Shown here piece after piece: positions 21,983 to 21,989 of a stretch of 21,989 nucleotides of DNA (positions are counted from its first letter, which is position 1; each line of letters begins with the position of its first letter). The translations under genes were made by a program, and so were the position numbers. This stretch comes from Halocafeteria seosinensis (Eukaryota; Sar; Bigyra; Bicosoecida), in the NCBI GenBank assembly GCA_001687465.1, contig LVLI01000271.1, positions 1 through 21,989 of the forward strand, in the 5' to 3' direction. The notes under the pieces are model-generated. The model ran no database searches and was not told the DNA's origin. It worked only from the letters and a program-made list of their open reading frames with translations.

Positions 21983-21989
21983 GTGGCTT

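Overview
The window looks like a nearly complete, possibly complete, genome of a polinton-like virus or virophage-like element of a microbial eukaryote. Recognisable genes are a double-jelly-roll-type major capsid protein, a penton-type minor capsid protein, a genome-packaging ATPase, an adenovirus-type cysteine protease, a retrovirus-type integrase with a chromodomain, and a primase fused to a superfamily 3 helicase. No DNA polymerase B, tRNA, rRNA or intron was seen. I count 19 genes, tightly packed on both strands and separated mostly by tens of bases. The host cannot be read from the sequence. The gene set and the hairpin-marked 3' ends suggest an aquatic protist or alga, perhaps with a mimivirus-like helper; this is inference.

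Layout. Bases 93-8365 hold a leftward block of virion genes (lipase, a 1583-residue fibre, a SAP-domain basic protein, a small membrane protein, the protease). An unknown rightward gene follows (8419-9078), then the leftward primase-helicase and a small zinc-finger gene (9245-12218). Bases 12219-12726 have no gene but hold a concentric inverted repeat of about 320 bp. To its right are an HNH nuclease, a RING protein and the integrase (12727-15159), then a divergent pair of unknown genes sharing a tiny promoter (15313-16333). The right block holds a repeat-bearing small virion-type protein, the packaging ATPase, penton, major capsid, a double zinc-finger protein and a GIY-YIG nuclease (16365-21915).

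Regulation is unusually legible. Most genes have a TATAGAA-like box 0-6 nt before the start codon. In the virion genes a T-run lies a further 9-11 nt upstream. The replication and regulatory genes around the palindrome instead carry GGTTAGAAAAAAA-type elements. Transcription-unit ends are marked by hairpins, and three convergent junctions hold clusters of near-identical AT-rich hairpins, each with the motif TTTGTGAAGGTC. The third cluster is at the right edge of the window. If the two edges are joined it would lie between the convergent GIY-YIG and protease genes, as the other clusters do. That fits a circular or circularly permuted genome of about 22 kb in which the palindrome is either an origin or two fused terminal inverted repeats.

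How the genes probably work together. PrimPol-helicase copies the genome, and the integrase may insert it into a host or helper chromosome. The ATPase packages DNA into a capsid of major capsid protein and penton. The protease matures precursors that carry Gly-Gly sites, and the fibre and lipase probably act at attachment and entry. Functions come from motif reading by eye; no database search was run.
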